Shown here: one piece after another, positions 12,201 through 27,400 of the stretch
Position numbering within the stretch: the first letter of the stretch is position 1
How the letters are laid out: each line of letters opens with the position of its first letter
Source: Lycocorax pyrrhopterus obiensis
Taxonomy: Eukaryota; Chordata; Aves; Passeriformes; Paradisaeidae
Assembly: GCA_014706295.1 (NCBI GenBank)
Contig: JACSVZ010000016.1
Location: 6,987,168 to 7,051,167 of the forward strand
DNA: 64,000 nucleotides
Direction of reading: 5' to 3'
The notes under the pieces: model-generated
What the model saw: only the letters and a program-made list of their open reading frames with translations
Database searches by the model: none
Told to the model about the DNA's origin: nothing
Translations under genes and position numbers: made by a program

Positions 12201-15200
12201 AATTCTGCTTGCAGAGAAGCAGTAGGAACAAATGGAGCAAGTGAGTGTGCCAAGATAATTCATCTGACCTACAGTCCACTCTCACAAACTGCAGCTGTAG
12301 AAATAGCATTTGTGCAGAGGGATACAGAAGAGCACTGAGGGATAGGGGGGGAAACAGTGATACAGAGCAGCATGGAGAGATATGGAGGGAAAGAAAGATT
12401 TCCTATGGGCATGTAATAACCTTCCTTGTGTGCTGAGTCCCCTTTCAGGAAGAAAAAAAGTAGTGAGTTTTACTCTGGAATTTTTTCACTCTGGAGCTGG
12501 CAATATTTCATGGATCTACTCATAGCTGTAGTTTAGAATAGGTGCATTCTCAGCTGCTAAGGCATCGCTTCAGTCATTTCACCAGATTCTTTCCCCATTT
12601 CTGCCCCCATGAAGAGGAGGCAGTGATAGCACTTTGAGGTCTGGCATGACACCCCAACATTCCACCTCCTACTTTTCCTTGATGTGCTGAGTCTTATTTG
12701 GGTTTGGTTTTACACTGTTCTCCAACCTGTAGCAAGAATTCCTTCACCACCTTTCAGAAGAATTTGTATGTGTCCATCTGAAGGCATGACTACTGCTCGA
12801 GTAAGGTCCTTTGAACAGAAGAGTCCTTAAATAAAAAAACCTAACATGTATGTGGTGTTCCCAAATCTACTCTTTGTCCTTCTCCTTGCTTTCTTCTCCT
12901 TAATAGCTTGTCTTTCATCATGATCCAGTTCACATGCCCCTCTACCTGGTCTTATCTTTTACATAATTTCAGACGTGTATCGAGTGTCCACTCACACAAG
13001 CCAGCAATTTTTGTAGGTGCCCCCACACATGCTTTTCTGAAACCATAAACCCGTCACAACCCTCCTGCTTCAGACCATCTTCAGCCCTGTGCCACTACAA
13101 GAATCACTTTGCACAGAGGGTATGTGTAGGATTATGTTAATCCTTAAATCTCTGCATTATCAGTTACAAAGAGAGCTGAGAGCTGGAAAGAGTTTTTGAA
13201 GCAGATTTTTGATTAAGTCAGGTGGAGCTGGCATACCATTTCTTGCACTGATTTGGCTCATAGTCATTCCTATCCTCCCAAAGAATATAAACCTTGGTGG
13301 TTTGGACCTCTGATTGCAGAGAGCTGGGTATGAACTTTGGGAAAAAATTCCCACGTCAAAAAAGTCACAAGAAATGATGAAAGGGTAAGGGAAAATCAGT
13401 ATAAGAATGCTCTGAAAGATGATAAAGTTAGACACTCCAGTAGCTTGACACACTGTGACCTATTAAAGGATCAAGTATGGAATTTACAGTTTGCAGCTAT
13501 TATAGTTGCTATTTACATATTTACTTCACTGCATGCATTTCACTTACAACACTGCAGTACTGTGGGCCACGACTGCTATATGCAAAAGACAAAATGAAGG
13601 AAAAACCCTTCCTTAAAAACCAAAAGTTACCTTGGCATATCTGAACAAAGACATCTGCCTAGTAAAGTTTTGCCCAGCTCTTTCCCTTCCTGCCCTGTCA
13701 AAAGTCTGTCAAAATTATCATATTCCTAAATAATTGAAGGATACACCCAATAGAGGCCCATTTTTTAGGGCCCATTCCTACTAGCTGGTCCCCCTCTAAG
13801 TGTTATCACTACTAAATACCATTTAGGGCAATTCTAGAATAGGTTTTATTGTGTCCATTACCTTCAGTGGTCTGCAAGGTAGCATATCCCAGATAAACCT
13901 CGGACTCCCTCCCCTGCTGCTGTTGTGCACTGTTGTCAGAGTTTATAACTAATTCATAAGGGAACTCAGTACTAACAAACTCTGTGTCCGTGTTTGTGTG
14001 TGTGTTTCCATCTGCATAGGGTGAAAAAGCAATTTAGATGTGAAAGATAGTGTAAACTGACTTGGCACTGTACACAGAAATATTTTCAGCCTGTCTGCCT
14101 GAAAATACATCTTAAATAATACGATTCATTCTGAGTGACTGATTATGGGAATCCTACTCATAAATCCTGAGCCTGACATTCTAAAATCAGATTTTCTTTT
14201 CATTTTGAAGCAGTAAAAGGACTTCTCCATCTTGACATTATTTATCATTTTTTTCTGGTTGAACTAACTAACCAAACAGGCCAAAACCTCTGGCTGCAAG
14301 GACTCATTATAAAATATCATCCTCTATTTATGGCATGCATCTTTTTCTTTCATATTTGTCTTAAAGGAAACAGATTTTTAAAAATATTTAATTTAAATAT
14401 AATAGGTTGATTCCTTTAAGATCCTCATTCATTTCAATTTATTTCCAGCTGCCTACAAAAGGTGCTGTGTAATACATAACTGAGTGAATATGGGAGTATG
14501 GAGATTTTTTTAGCTTCCAGTAGTCCGTATCAAGTTTAGTAAGAAAATTACTGATTTAACTTTTCTTTTCTAAATAGCCCATGTGAAAAGAGCTGTTCTG
14601 GCCTCACCTGTTCCCATAGGATGCATTTCATCACTGAGTAATTTTCACCCTCTATGCAAGTCTCAGAAAAACTTTACGTTTTACACAGATTTGGAGATTT
14701 TTTTTCCTACAGACAGCACAATGTAACTGTCCATAGAATCATTCTGAAAAAGTACATAAAGGATGAGGTGAGCTTCCAGGGGTACATAATTGCATCAATT
14801 AAAAGTGTGCCCATGACTAAACTACATGGACTTCTAGAACTCCCTGATTTTATCAACTCTACTTCTGGGCATCTGCTACTGTTACAGAAGTCTTTAATCA
14901 CACAGTTTACTGGAGCCAAGTGAGTTAGATAAAATAATAAATCCCTTCCTACCCAGAGCAGAAAAACTTGCCTCAAGAAATACTTAAAGAAACTTTGCAC
15001 ATATAGGTCACTACGTTATTAACTGGGAAAGCAAAGTGCTGTGCCACTGAAGGCTGAATCCACATTTTCAAAATGAAATTTATTTTCCAGCAGTTTATAA
15101 TTTGGCCATGAAAAACTCCTTTGGGCTGAAGTACTGCTACGAAGACTTAGCTCAAACACAGGTTCTGTATGAAAGTCTAAAATCTGGTTCAGACATTAGG

Positions 15201-17860
15201 GAGATTAGTAAAAATTACAGAAATAACACATTTCTCAACTGAAATTTGTAACAAAATCTGTTGCAGCAGGTGGGCAACTGATTAAATTGTCAGAGTGTCA
15301 TTTTTCCAGACTCATTCTCAGATAATGCATTCCATACACATTTATGCAAACCTAACTCTAGACTGGGAAAACGCCGAGCTCATGGGCCCAGCACACTGTG
15401 TGATTTTCACAATCAAACACTTTAAAAAGCAGGGTTTTGAGAAGCCTGTCGACATTTCTAGTGGCTGTAAGTCACATCTATCAATCTTGCAACCAAAAGA
15501 CCCAAGTTTTAAAAACTTTCAAGTGTATAAAACTTACACAATCCCAGACTTGGCTCCAAGTAGCTGCCAAGGGGCGGACCACAACATTCTGCCACAGACA
15601 CACCATTTTGTCTGAAACAGCCTAAAATTTGAGGTAAACCTGAAAGAACACCACACTAAGTAGACCAGTGAGATGATGTTTTCTGCATTTTGGGTTGTGG
15701 GTTTGGAAGGTAATGGCTCTTTTTTTTTTCCTGCCAGTCTTGGTATTAGTCCTGTGGGGTAGAGAGAAAAGCAAGGATTCCAAACCAGATTCACAGTCAG
15801 TGCAAAATGCTCCAACTCAGCCTCTTTCCAGACACACAGAACCCTCTCTCCATCTATAGGATCAGACTGGTGATATGAACATTTCCTCCTACAGACTCAC
15901 ACACACAGTATTCTATTGCTTGAGACCTCATTAATTTTAGGACAACACAAAGGCAGAAATTTCTAAATATAATTTTTTGTACGTAATGTGTCCCAGCATA
16001 AACTGGACCACAGGTTGGATGGTCTTAGCTGTGGCAGAAAAGGCATTTTGACACACTTTTTTTCAAAACAGAAAAGAAAGCTGACAACAGTACTGTTTTT
16101 CTTGAGTGTGAGGTACATGAATGCTATGAAACTGCATCTTTCAGGTTGCCTGCAAGGTGATTCCTGCTCCTTACAGAGGAACTAATGTAGTTTCAGCAAA
16201 ATAAACCAAGAATTCTTCTTGAAGGGAAGTCGTCTGTTAAGGATATAAAGGGCTGGATTCTACCCAAATGATAAAGACTGAAGTGTGTTTTTAAGGGCCA
16301 TGTGGGACTATTTGGTTGGTCAGAGCAATAGAGAATTTCTGGTTCAAGAGTCACCCAGGCTTTCTCTCCAGTAGTCATTTATCAGCAAACTGCCACACCT
16401 TTGTGCTTCATCAGTCAATTTTGCCAGTTTCACTCCTGTGAAATAATTTAATCTTCCAAACCACTGCAAACAAGACAGAACCTAAAGCCCAAACTGTGAT
16501 GCTGTACAATTATTAGAGAACCTATTTGCCATTAAGCTTTTGCTCATTGTTGCACTAAAAAATCCCCAACCTATTAAAAAATAGTCTATTCATTTAATTT
16601 TGGATCTAATCAGTGTTGCTTCTTCTTTTACATGGCCTTTTACAGGAACAGAAACAGGAACTGGATTCTTGTGAACTTAAATTAGTGAGCTATTTAAACC
16701 AGATAGAATATTTCTTACAAAATTACCCTCCAAAGTAAGTGTCAGAGATTAGACAGAAAATAAAACAGACCTCGTAATAAAACCTGAGGCAACAGACCTC
16801 CGGCTATTGTCACTGCCTTCACTGCCTGAACATCTAACCTATCTGAAACTTTTTTATCTAACACTCAGAAATGTTATCCTGAAATAGAAGTACCAGTTTT
16901 GCTGTTTATAGAATGAACTCCTGGATATCTTTATCAGCAAATTATTTATAAATGAAGACAGACCAGGACATAAAAGGCCTAAAGGGCCAAAATAAAGTAT
17001 AAAATGCCTAATTCTGTATTCCAGTGAGAACAGAAGTTCCTTGCCAGTGTCTTGGCTTCTAACTTTAGCTCCCTATGCTGTCTTAGCATGAAATCCAATT
17101 AATTTTAAGTGAAAAACCACTAAGCGGTCCTTGAAATCCAGAAAAACTTCCTCCACTCCATTATTCTTCCAGTTTTATAGCTATCAACAGTATTTTCATG
17201 CACTTTCCAAATTTTAATTGGATTCATAACATGAGGGATAAAATTTTGTCCTTAGGCTAATCTCTCAAAGATCCATTAGCTTCGGTGGACACCCATAACT
17301 AATATTCCTAAACCAGGAAAAAAAATAACCCAAGCTCCTCAACCCTCCCCCAGTACACCTGCAAATTACAGTTATTGCTCCAGGATGCCACTGGCTAAAG
17401 CAAAGCTCTGTTTTTTCCTAAAGAAATCTTTAATCTTCTGGGTTTGCCACTTCAAATGCTGCTGAGCTGCCACACAGCATCCAGACTGGTTTCTCTCATT
17501 CTGGCAGCTGTTACTGCCTATGAGAAATGTTGTCAGACACAGGCATCCCTCTTCTTTCACCACAGTCACTTCACAGAACATGTGCATCCCATCACTTGGT
17601 TACTTCATGGACAATCTGGGGCTTCCTGTGGTTGATATGGGCATAATGTGGCACCAAACTCAGGTCAGCACGATGCCGGAAAGTGTAATGACTGCTTTCT
17701 GAGCATTGTTACATTCTCTGGGGACTCCTTTCCCTAATTTAAATAGATTACACATCTTTTAGAGCTTCTCAAAGGCAGAAAACTATTAGTGTGTGATTAC
17801 AACATATCAATGCATAAACATTGACTTGAAAACTAGACTGAAGTAGTTCACGTTCCTGTT
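9201..17860. other. Long AT-rich non-coding stretch, no gene seen
   Basis: I find no recognisable gene in about 8.6 kb. The longest open frame is 136 codons on the plus strand (11415-11825), within chance expectation and without a known motif. Minor elements are a short TG-rich run near 13,991-14,006, an AT-only patch near 14,370-14,402 and a T10 tract at 15,720-15,729. A weakly CR1-like phrase near 11,930 was not strong enough to call. Confidence 0.55.
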
Positions 17861-17869
17861 ACTCTCCAG

Positions 17870-18470
17870 GTGATGCATTCCCTGTTGCTGTCAGGATTCC
17901 ATCAGCTGGAGCGATGGTGGCACCCTGTGGTTGGGAAGATGTGCCTGGCAGCTGCCTGCTGCTCCCTGCCGCTGCTCAGCCCTCGCTCTTCCCCTGGCAC
18001 CCACGGTGCTGCTGTGAATTACCAGATACAGCACACAAAAGAAACCCTGAGTTTATTACATACTTGTATGTCAAATATTCGACTTATTTAACTTGATTTC
18101 CAAGAACAAGTAGGGTAGAGTGCAGTCCAAGAAATCCTGAGGTAATGAGAACGCAGGCCTTGGAGAAACTCCACAGGGATCAGGAGGTGCTCCAAGCCTC
18201 ATCACCCACCTGTGCCTGCCACTGCACCACTCCTGCCACTGCCACATGGAGCTACAGGCCAGGGCACCCCAAATGTTTCTGAAACCCCTAAGATCATTCA
18301 TCTTGTCCAATATCATTCATACTGGTGTGGGTGGCGGGGAGCTGGCAGCAGGGCTGCCCCGAGCTGGACACAGACAGCTCCGGCTGGCCCCTGTGCAGCC
18401 CCAGTGTGCAGCAGAGCCAGGGCCAGCCCTGGGAAAGGCATTCCATGATTCTTGGCCGGAAGGAAATGGA
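17870..18470. other. GC-richer patch, unassigned
   Basis: Base composition rises sharply compared with the flanks, with many CTG, CAG and GCC words. Open frames are correspondingly longer: plus strand 18246-18620, 124 codons, and 17870-18091, 73 codons. Their translations show no domain I recognise. There are only a few CpGs, so this does not look like a CpG island. It may be an old decayed repeat, a regulatory element or a non-coding exon. The sequence does not separate these. Confidence 0.35.
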
Positions 18471-21400
18471 AATGCAACTGAACTCATTTTAAAGCTGTCT
18501 TTAAAGCTGCATGAATTGATATATCCCAGAATTTTTACTCTTCCTGCCTCTCAACAACTGAATCAAGGTGCAGTTTGCCGCTTTTGGAACAGAAAGCCAC
18601 AACTCAGCAATGGCATCTGATTACCTTCCTATGATCATTCAGCCTCAAGCTGTTAGAAGAAAGTTACATGACAAGAATTTAGAACCACACAAGTGTGGGG
18701 ACATTAAGCATAAACAAATACCTACCTTGCAACTAAAGGGAGAGTAGATCATAAAAAGAAAATGGCTTTTTAACTCTACAGGACAACAGGAAACACTCTC
18801 TTGCAGCTTGAGCATCCATTTAATGTGAGAAACAGAAGCCATAAATCAGGGAGGGCATCTTTCCTCTCTTTTGGAGGGGATTGGGAATGCCAGTGACAAT
18901 GACCAGCGAGCTCATATACCAGCTAAGTCCCTTGGTAATTAACTGAATTACTACATTTACTAAATCCACCCAGTAACTGCCCAGCCAACATATTATTTCC
19001 CAGCTCTAGGTAATGCAAGGAGCAGCAGATCCCTCTCAGCAGCACACAGAACGGGACCATTTGGACAATGAGAAATGGAAGTGACATTAGCAGGTCATTG
19101 TGTAAGGAAAAATAGCACTTTTAGGAAAAAGCAGAATAATCTTGCCTGTCTCAGCCTTTTAGATAATTGCCATGACATTTTTCTTTGAGATTTTGCTTGT
19201 ACTTTTTACTAACTTATGGTTTCTGCGTTTTCTGTATTGGATCATATTGGTTTTCATATTATGCATAATTTTATATTTGTATTTCTTTTTCAGAACAATC
19301 TTGCATTGCTCAGCTATAGAATCAGTGGGTTTCTTATTGTGATTTGATTTTCCCTCTGTATTCTTAACCAGTTTTACCTTTTCCCACAACACAATGGATG
19401 AATGTCCACTGTGTGCCCCAGTTACCACCCACCGAAGCAAAGCAGCACCAGGCTGGCTTCCCTGAGCCAGTGCCACAGCCAGCCTGTGCTTTCTCTCTCC
19501 AGAGGAACAGAACCTCTTCCTTGCCATGTGACAGGGTCATGCCCTTCAGCAATATGCTTGAATTCAGCCTTTTCTGTGTGAAAAGCTATAACCTTGGCAA
19601 GTACCACATGAGTGGAGTCTGGGAAAAAGATGTTTCTCAACAGAATTCCCATCTGCCAAAGCTTCAACATGGATGAAAGAGGATCTAACTGATGTCATCT
19701 TAGGCCTAAGAAAGTAGGTGGACTATTAGTTACAGAAGTATTATCAAATAGCAATTAGATACTGGCAATTTACCTCAATTTGATAGTGTGATGTTTTTCA
19801 CAGGCAAAAAGTTCCATATGTGGTTTCCATAAATTTGTCTGAATAATATTATTTCCTAACTTTTTAAAGTACATGGCTGAGGAATTTTGCAAACATGACT
19901 ACAAGACAGAAATATCAGATTTCTGTAAATATTGCATCTAGTGGCACTTGTTCTTTTATTATTTCTAGAAGCGTAAGGATATTTGCAAATAATGAGACAG
20001 TAAATGTTTTGTAAAATGAAATGTTGCTGAGAGTTCATAAATGCTGCATTTTGCAAGTTCTGCTACTACTACTTAAAGATCAATTTTCTAGCTGATACTT
20101 CTGCATTACTGTTGACCATACTGGAAAGAAGAAATGCAGATTTCAGCAGCAACTACACCACTCATTGATGGGAGATCAGAACAGCCAAACACGGAAAAAT
20201 GCCACAGAAGAGAAAAACCCTGACCAATATTCATCAGCAGGGTCCTATAATCATATCTGCAAATCAATGACTGTCTTTGAAGTCTGACAATTTGATTTTC
20301 TCCCTCTCTGTAACCTTTACATTAAGAGACTACAAGGAAATGAACTATTTTTCTGCTGGTATAAATCTCAGAAGCCTTTACCAATTTCATAATGCATGTG
20401 AGCTGAGAGGAATGTCTGGATTTGGAAGAGATCCCTCATGTAGGAGTCTGAATAAAAACCCACAATGCATTCACACACACAAGTGACTAATCCCTTGAGT
20501 TCATTGCTCTTGCTCACACTCTGAGTAATTGAAAGAGAGCTTTAGAAAAAAGGGAATTTGGAGGAGGGAAATGATGTTTCCATGTTGGTTTGGTTCAGCC
20601 TAAAAAAACCTGATCCTGGTTAGTGCTGTTTTTTACAAAACTAATCAAAACTATTAATGCAGTCACCAACAACCTGACTGCCAAAGCTCTCAAGCTGACA
20701 TGTAGAGACTTTACCTATTTTGGTGCCTTGAGCACCAACCAGTGCTCTCCTGGAACAAATAAGGTGGTTTGTAAAGGCCCAGTGAGATCTGAGACCACAT
20801 CACCAAACTGTCAGATGGCCTGAGTAAGACAGAGCAAAGGCTTTTCCAACATGTGAATTTTGGAATCATTACTCTTCCTCCTCCTACCTCATCTGCAGAA
20901 CTTCTGGTACATACCCAAGAGAACATTTTATCCAGAATTTCTTCTGTGCTTTTTACCATTTCAACAAATGAGAAACTTCTCCTAACAACAGAAGCAATTA
21001 GTAGAAAAATTTCCCAATTAACCAGCCACATATTTTTTTAACAAGTACCTCATAGCCTATTCTCTATTTGCTTGAAAGCTGGGGTGTTTACTCGCAATCC
21101 TGAACAGCAGACATTTGTTGTTTGCTAAAATATCAATTCACAAAATAAAGTCAAAAACCTCACTACAACCACAAGTGTGGAAATGCATCTTAGGAAATTC
21201 TTAGCTATCTACCCAGTGATTACATTTCCCACCATCATAAAATTACTTCTGAAATGTGGCATTTCCAATACAACAACAACAATCTATCAATTCTGAGCGG
21301 ATCTCAATGGATGAGCTGGAATGAATTAGATTCCAGATGAGCTTCAATAAACCATTTCTAGCACTAATCTTTGCCTTTATCCCCCTGACTAGTTTCTTCC

Positions 21401-24400
21401 CACAGGTGCAGTGGGTATATCCTTGCCTGGTGGCGAGTACCAGCAGATGCACACCGCGAGTTGTGCTTCAGTGCTGCTCACTTAGCTCACAATCCAGGCA
21501 GCTGCTGCTCTTCTGCACAAACACCTTCCTGAGAAAACTCTGTTCTGTCTAATCTTGAAAAGAGACGGTGATAAAGTTTGTTAGCCAAGGGCTGATATTG
21601 GAGATCTGCTTCTACACAGAAACTGAGAGTACAACTGTCCCTGGTAGTTTTAAAGACAGCATTCAAATCATCTATTGGCTGTTCCTGTAATTTCCCCAAC
21701 GAGAGCATGTTTGTACAACCCTGGAATCTCACCTTAATGACTACTGATAAAAAATTCTAAAGCTAAGCCTTTAACTGATGGAGTGCAATGGGAATGTAAC
21801 TAAAACATTGTGGCTGGAATAACAGCTCCACTGCTTGAACGACATTCTACATCCCAGGAACCTGCATTTTTGTTTGCCGATTTACCCATCTCCCATTCAA
21901 ATTTGCCCATTTACCCTTTCCACTCCAGGCCTGGTTGGGGGTTTTTTTGAATAACCAAGTATCAGAAATGCTGATGTATCCTCTAGACACCAGGAACAGA
22001 TGCAACCCACAAGGTTTGCCACAAGACTCTATGTCTGCACTGGAAATACACAATACCAAAAGAAATTAGCTGCAGAGACAATGAGACTTGCAATGCCATA
22101 GGTTACTATAACTGAAAATAAACTTCTGAGTGAAAAAGCCACAGGAAGCTTACAAAGTGAACTAAATCTCATGATCCGTAGAAAGGTTAAAAAACATGAA
22201 TCCTATGATCTCTGACAAATGAGACACAGGCTAAAATTCTTTGCTTGTTCTTGAATATAACGATAAAGGATATGCAACAATCATGTGACTGCAGCTTGTG
22301 GCCGTTGCCCAGTAGGACAGTGAAAGTTAAAAATCCCTGTCAGTGCAAAGTGTGGAGTGCTTGCACTGTGCTGTCACCCCTCAGAAGGCAGACGTGGGAC
22401 TTGTGTGTTGCTGTGTCCTGTGAACACCCCAGGCTGAAATACCTGCTCCATTCTCCATTTCCAAGAGATTGCAGCTCTGTTTGAACGGACAAAACACCAT
22501 TTGAGGAGGTATGGCTGATCCCAGATTATCCTCCTGTACAAACCCCGCTTCTGTAACACGCCATTGGTTTGGTGCCTGGACTGCTTCTCACAGATGCTCA
22601 TCTCACCACAACAGGCCACCCACAAAGGACAGCAAACTTTTGGTCACATACAGAGATACTATGAAGCATCCTGCAGTGATAAGCAGATTTCACCTAGGTT
22701 GGTTTCCTACAGTCTGGTCAGATGCAGTTAATTTCATTTTCAAACAGCAAATCAGTACTTAAAAGAGCACTGAGTTTTAGTTCATGTGGTTATATCAGCT
22801 GGTAGATTTGGCCCATTGCTGAGAAACGGGATGTGAATTCATTTCTAATTAATTTCCCTTTCCATAGCATATGTCACATTCATTGGTCACTGTCCAACTT
22901 AATAAATGCTCATCACTTTACAGGAATTTCTTATGATTGCAATTTTGAAAACATCTGCCTGAACTATGCCAATAAATCCCTCGGCATTTTATCCTAACAT
23001 AGGTGTCTTAAAAGCCAGCTTCTCTTACAGCCATTTGGAGTTTTATTGACAATAGGCTATTTAGCCTGCTAAACAGACAGAATAAAAGCACAGTTACACA
23101 AAACTGTTTAAAAAACCAAAAAAAGTGCTTCTTCATTCCCAAAGGCTGTATGCACAAGAAAATCAGTTAAAAAAACAAAAACCATACATCAACTCTTCGT
23201 ATTTTTCTCAAAATAAAATGGTGAATCCAAACAACAAACCTAAGTATTTCAAGCAAAAAGTACAGTATAAAAACACAATAAACATATTTCCATTTTTTAC
23301 TTAATTACTTGTTTTCAGATTGTCAGTTACCAAGTGTAATAATTATTCCTCCAAACACATTGACACATTAACCATATATACAAAACACACTTTTTCATGT
23401 ATCTCATTAAAAAATAAAAGAAAAAAGAAAGAAAGAAAAAAAAAAGATAGAGACTTTTGTAAACTGACAGATTCTTCCAGAACAAGTAATGTAAAGAAGG
23501 ATTTACAGAGGTCAATTTCAATGCAATTTATTTTGAGAGAAGCATTTGAAAGTGTCAGCACTGACGATATCATATATTTCACTTCTCTCTCACAGCCCAA
23601 AGCATTGGTCTTGAGGCATTTTGGAATCTTTCCAGAGCATGTATTCTCCAGAACTGCTGAAAAAACAACAGCAACAACCAAAATAACAGAGAGAAAAAAA
23701 AAATGAATGAAAGAAAAACAATGCCTAATGGGATGGAAGAGTGTTTGACCTGTCTGGTGAAGCTTTGACTTTTTTTGTCAGTGTTTGCAGCTTTTCATGA
23801 CCAATAATAAACAGAAGAAAAGCTGTCATCCTTGATGACTTTATTTAGTAGTTTCCTAAAGAAAAATACTAAAATTATCAAAATAGGAGCTTGATACCAG
23901 CAACCAACTGATTTCATAAAATACTCCTTGAAACTAAAATTGCAGTTTATGAGTCAGTTGAAGTAGACTGGGAGATGTGACAGCATCTATCAGAAAAAGG
24001 CTGCAGAGTAGGTCTGCTATCAAAGATCTATTTAATTTAGGACTCCTCTCTCTTTAATCACTCTCTGGTGTATATGTTCAGGATTTAGTAGTTCATGTCT
24101 AAAATTCACACTACAAAAGTGGTAGGGGAATAGTCTTCACAACTGTTCATCCACCAGCCCCAAGGTTCTGGCAGTGCAGTTCCAGAGCAAGGAGCCAGGC
24201 TCTCCTCATGTGTTACCTCTGCGCTGTTATTCCAGGAAAATAACACGTTACCGTATAGCACTCCTACTCGTGCACATATTCGTACCTACTACTGTAAAAG
24301 TTCATTTTTATTTTGTTTAATTCCTACCAGTGACCTCTATTAACCTCCATCAGGTGTTCCAGATGCTTGTCTAACACAGAATATGTGCTATGATTGTGAA

Positions 24401-27400
24401 CCTGCTCACACCAGTTTCGTGTCCAAAGTCAAGTTAGAGTTCTAAGAACTTTCTCTCATGGCTTTTTTTCTGCCTCCATCAGCCCATCCATCAGCCATGC
24501 TTTGCTGCATGCAGTGGACAAGCTGCTAACTCCAAGTTTGTTTGTAATTTTTAGTTTGTTTCAGTTTGTTCCTTTGATGCATCCACTGAATGTAAAATCG
24601 TTTCAACATGCTTTGGTTTTATTATTTATTAACAATTCCTGTCATGCATAATGAAAAAGACTAAAATGACATTGACCTGATGATTTTTCTCTCCCTTTAC
24701 TTCCACTCTCAAAATGTATTTTGGTTTCCACATTTGTGAAAATGTAACATATTGTAAAACTTTCATTATTATACAGGCATACTGTGTGATCCAATATTAA
24801 ATTCTGTTTTGGCAAACATGCTAGCGCACATGGGCATTGCTGAGGTAAACAACAATATCAAGTACAAGGTATGGTACAAGAAGGTAACAAAACAGATTTT
24901 AAAATTACAAGATTGATAGTCACTAAAGTTTTGGGATGAAAGAGCTAATTTAGATTAAATAAGGGCTGGTCATGAATAAACCATAGGATCCCATAAGCTT
25001 AAAGAGAAGCTGGTCCATTTATTTTCGTTCAATTTCTTTCCCTTCACTACCCAACATCAAATTCTTTGACAAGTTAGAATTTTAAACCCAAGGGTAATAC
25101 TAAAACTAACATTCTCACAGGAGCTCAGATGAAATCTGAGTTAAATGTCCAGCTCTTCTACATAACTGTAGTACTTTGCTGCTCAGAAGTTTTAGGAGGT
25201 TTATCTTTAACAATGATCCTATGAACCAAAGGACATATTACCTATTTAAAAACAGATAAGAAGCAGAGAATAAAATAGTAACTTGATCAAAGTTCAATAG
25301 AAGGAAGGGAAAACCAAAACACAGGCTATCTGATAATTATTGAAGACTGCAGAATAGAAGATGACTCTTCCTAGCATGCCCAAAAAGATTAAAAGTCTCT
25401 GATACAGTTCATCTGGGGAAAATTTCCAACCCATTTTTCATCTGCTTAATTCTATTTTAGATAAACACCCAGATTCCTGAGCACTTACTGAAACCAAATT
25501 GAAATCCTGGATGCTCATTCATTATTACCAAGTACCATATGTCTAATTTTATTTTTGGAATTGTCTTTGGCAATAACACGCTCTGTCTGAAGCTCTGTGG
25601 CAAAGACTCAAATCTGATGGTTCTGAAAAGACATTTCAGGGGGGAACATTGTACTGCAGATCCTGAATAGAATGTATAATACTGTGCAACTTCTGCCTTG
25701 CCTTTGCACAGAGGCTGTTTTGGTGACCTGTTGGCCACTAAGAACAAGCAGAAGCGTGAAGAGATGAACAAAAACCTTTGCTGTGACTCATGCACAAAGT
25801 AAAGAAGCTTGATAGTCAAATCTAATAATGTAATTTCCTCTCGGCTAAGAATTTCTGTTACCATTTTCTTCCAGAAGCTGGCTTACGTGGCTTTTTAAAC
25901 TCTTGGCCTGTATTGCGTATTTCTCTCAGGTTCACATCTAAAAGGCACATTTCTCTGCTCAGGCAGCAGTTCCATCATTTACCACTCTCTGCCTTGAGTG
26001 ACCACAGAAATTTGCATGGCCTTGAGGCCCAGGCCTTTCTTCTCAGTCACCAAAGCACCTCTCACATGGAGCTTCTCCTTTTTATCATCCACTTAACTCA
26101 GAATATCTCAAAGTGCCTAATTTTGTGCACTTGTATCACAGGGACTTAAAAGCAGCTCCATTTAAGAAACATTATATTTTTAGTGACATATGATCCTGTG
26201 GAAATGATCTGGTTCACTTATTTTTCCCACATGAGAAAGCTCTCAGAGCACACAAGCCTCTCTACCCTATTGCTGTTATGTGGGGTAGGGTTTTTTTTTC
26301 ACTTAAGCCATAGTTAAAGCTGAGTTTTTATGGAAAAACCTTAATGCTTACATAAATAAGTTCAGCTCTTTCGAAAATCCACCAGGAGCTTTGCTGTGCT
26401 CTCAGACCCCCTGAACTCTTTGGCAAAAGCTCTCTGCTCCAAGGCACGCCTGCAATATTCCCTCGAACACAGGAAGGAGGTTCCCCATGTAATGCTCTAT
26501 GGCTCTACAGCTGTAAGGGAATTATAGCAACAGCAGAAACCCACTGGGCAGTTTTAGCCTCAGCTGCAGCACCACGTTGAGGAGGTTCTGCCAGGAGCCA
26601 CTGCACAGCTCCCCGTGGCACCGTACTGTCATGAAAATACACTGCTCTGTTCTGGGAAAATGCACCTCCAAACGGGGCAACATTTTGGTTAATTATGGCA
26701 GAGCTGCTAACTCTCCGGCAAAACCTTCCATCCTGTTTGCTGCAGTTTAGATTTCTTTGGTAACAGTTTAGAAGAAAAACTACTATTTCTTATATAAGTT
26801 TAAAAAATTATCACCTATTGTCTGAACCTTAAGCTTTGATTAAAGATTACTTTTTCTTTCATTCCACATTTGCTACTGGACTTTCTATCTAATGTGATAT
26901 CAGAGCTGTATTATAATCACTGTACAATAGTCAGCTCTAAATAAAATGCAAAACATGTATCGATGTTTAAAAAATTACCATCCAAATTCAACTGAATATT
27001 TATGTATCTTTTATTCCCAAAGCATCTTTCACATCCCATTTATGACCACAACTCAACATTAAAGAACTCCTTGTCAGTGAACTAAAGATAATGCCAAAGT
27101 CTATCGCTTTTTTTTCATTTCGCTTTTTCTCTCCCTAGGACAGCTTGAAATGCCTTTCATTGGGGCTACTGCAGTGAATACTTAGGCATTTCAGTAAAGA
27201 ATGTTCTTTTCAAAATTAAAATTAACTACGACACTGAGTTAGCATACAGGCTACAAATGCACCACAATGCTATTAACTGAGAGCAAAAAAACAGCCCTGA
27301 ATTTTTGGATGCACAGAAATTTTTACCAAATGAAGGAATGTTTTAAGCCCAGTACATAAGTAGAGAGAGATAATGGTAAGAAAAATGGGACACATATAAG

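Noticed and set aside
23320..23706. 128-codon lysine-rich open frame
   Set aside because: The basic segment is the translation of an A-rich simple repeat.
25457..25864. 135-codon minus-strand open frame
   Set aside because: Chance length, no domain, no promoter or splice context.
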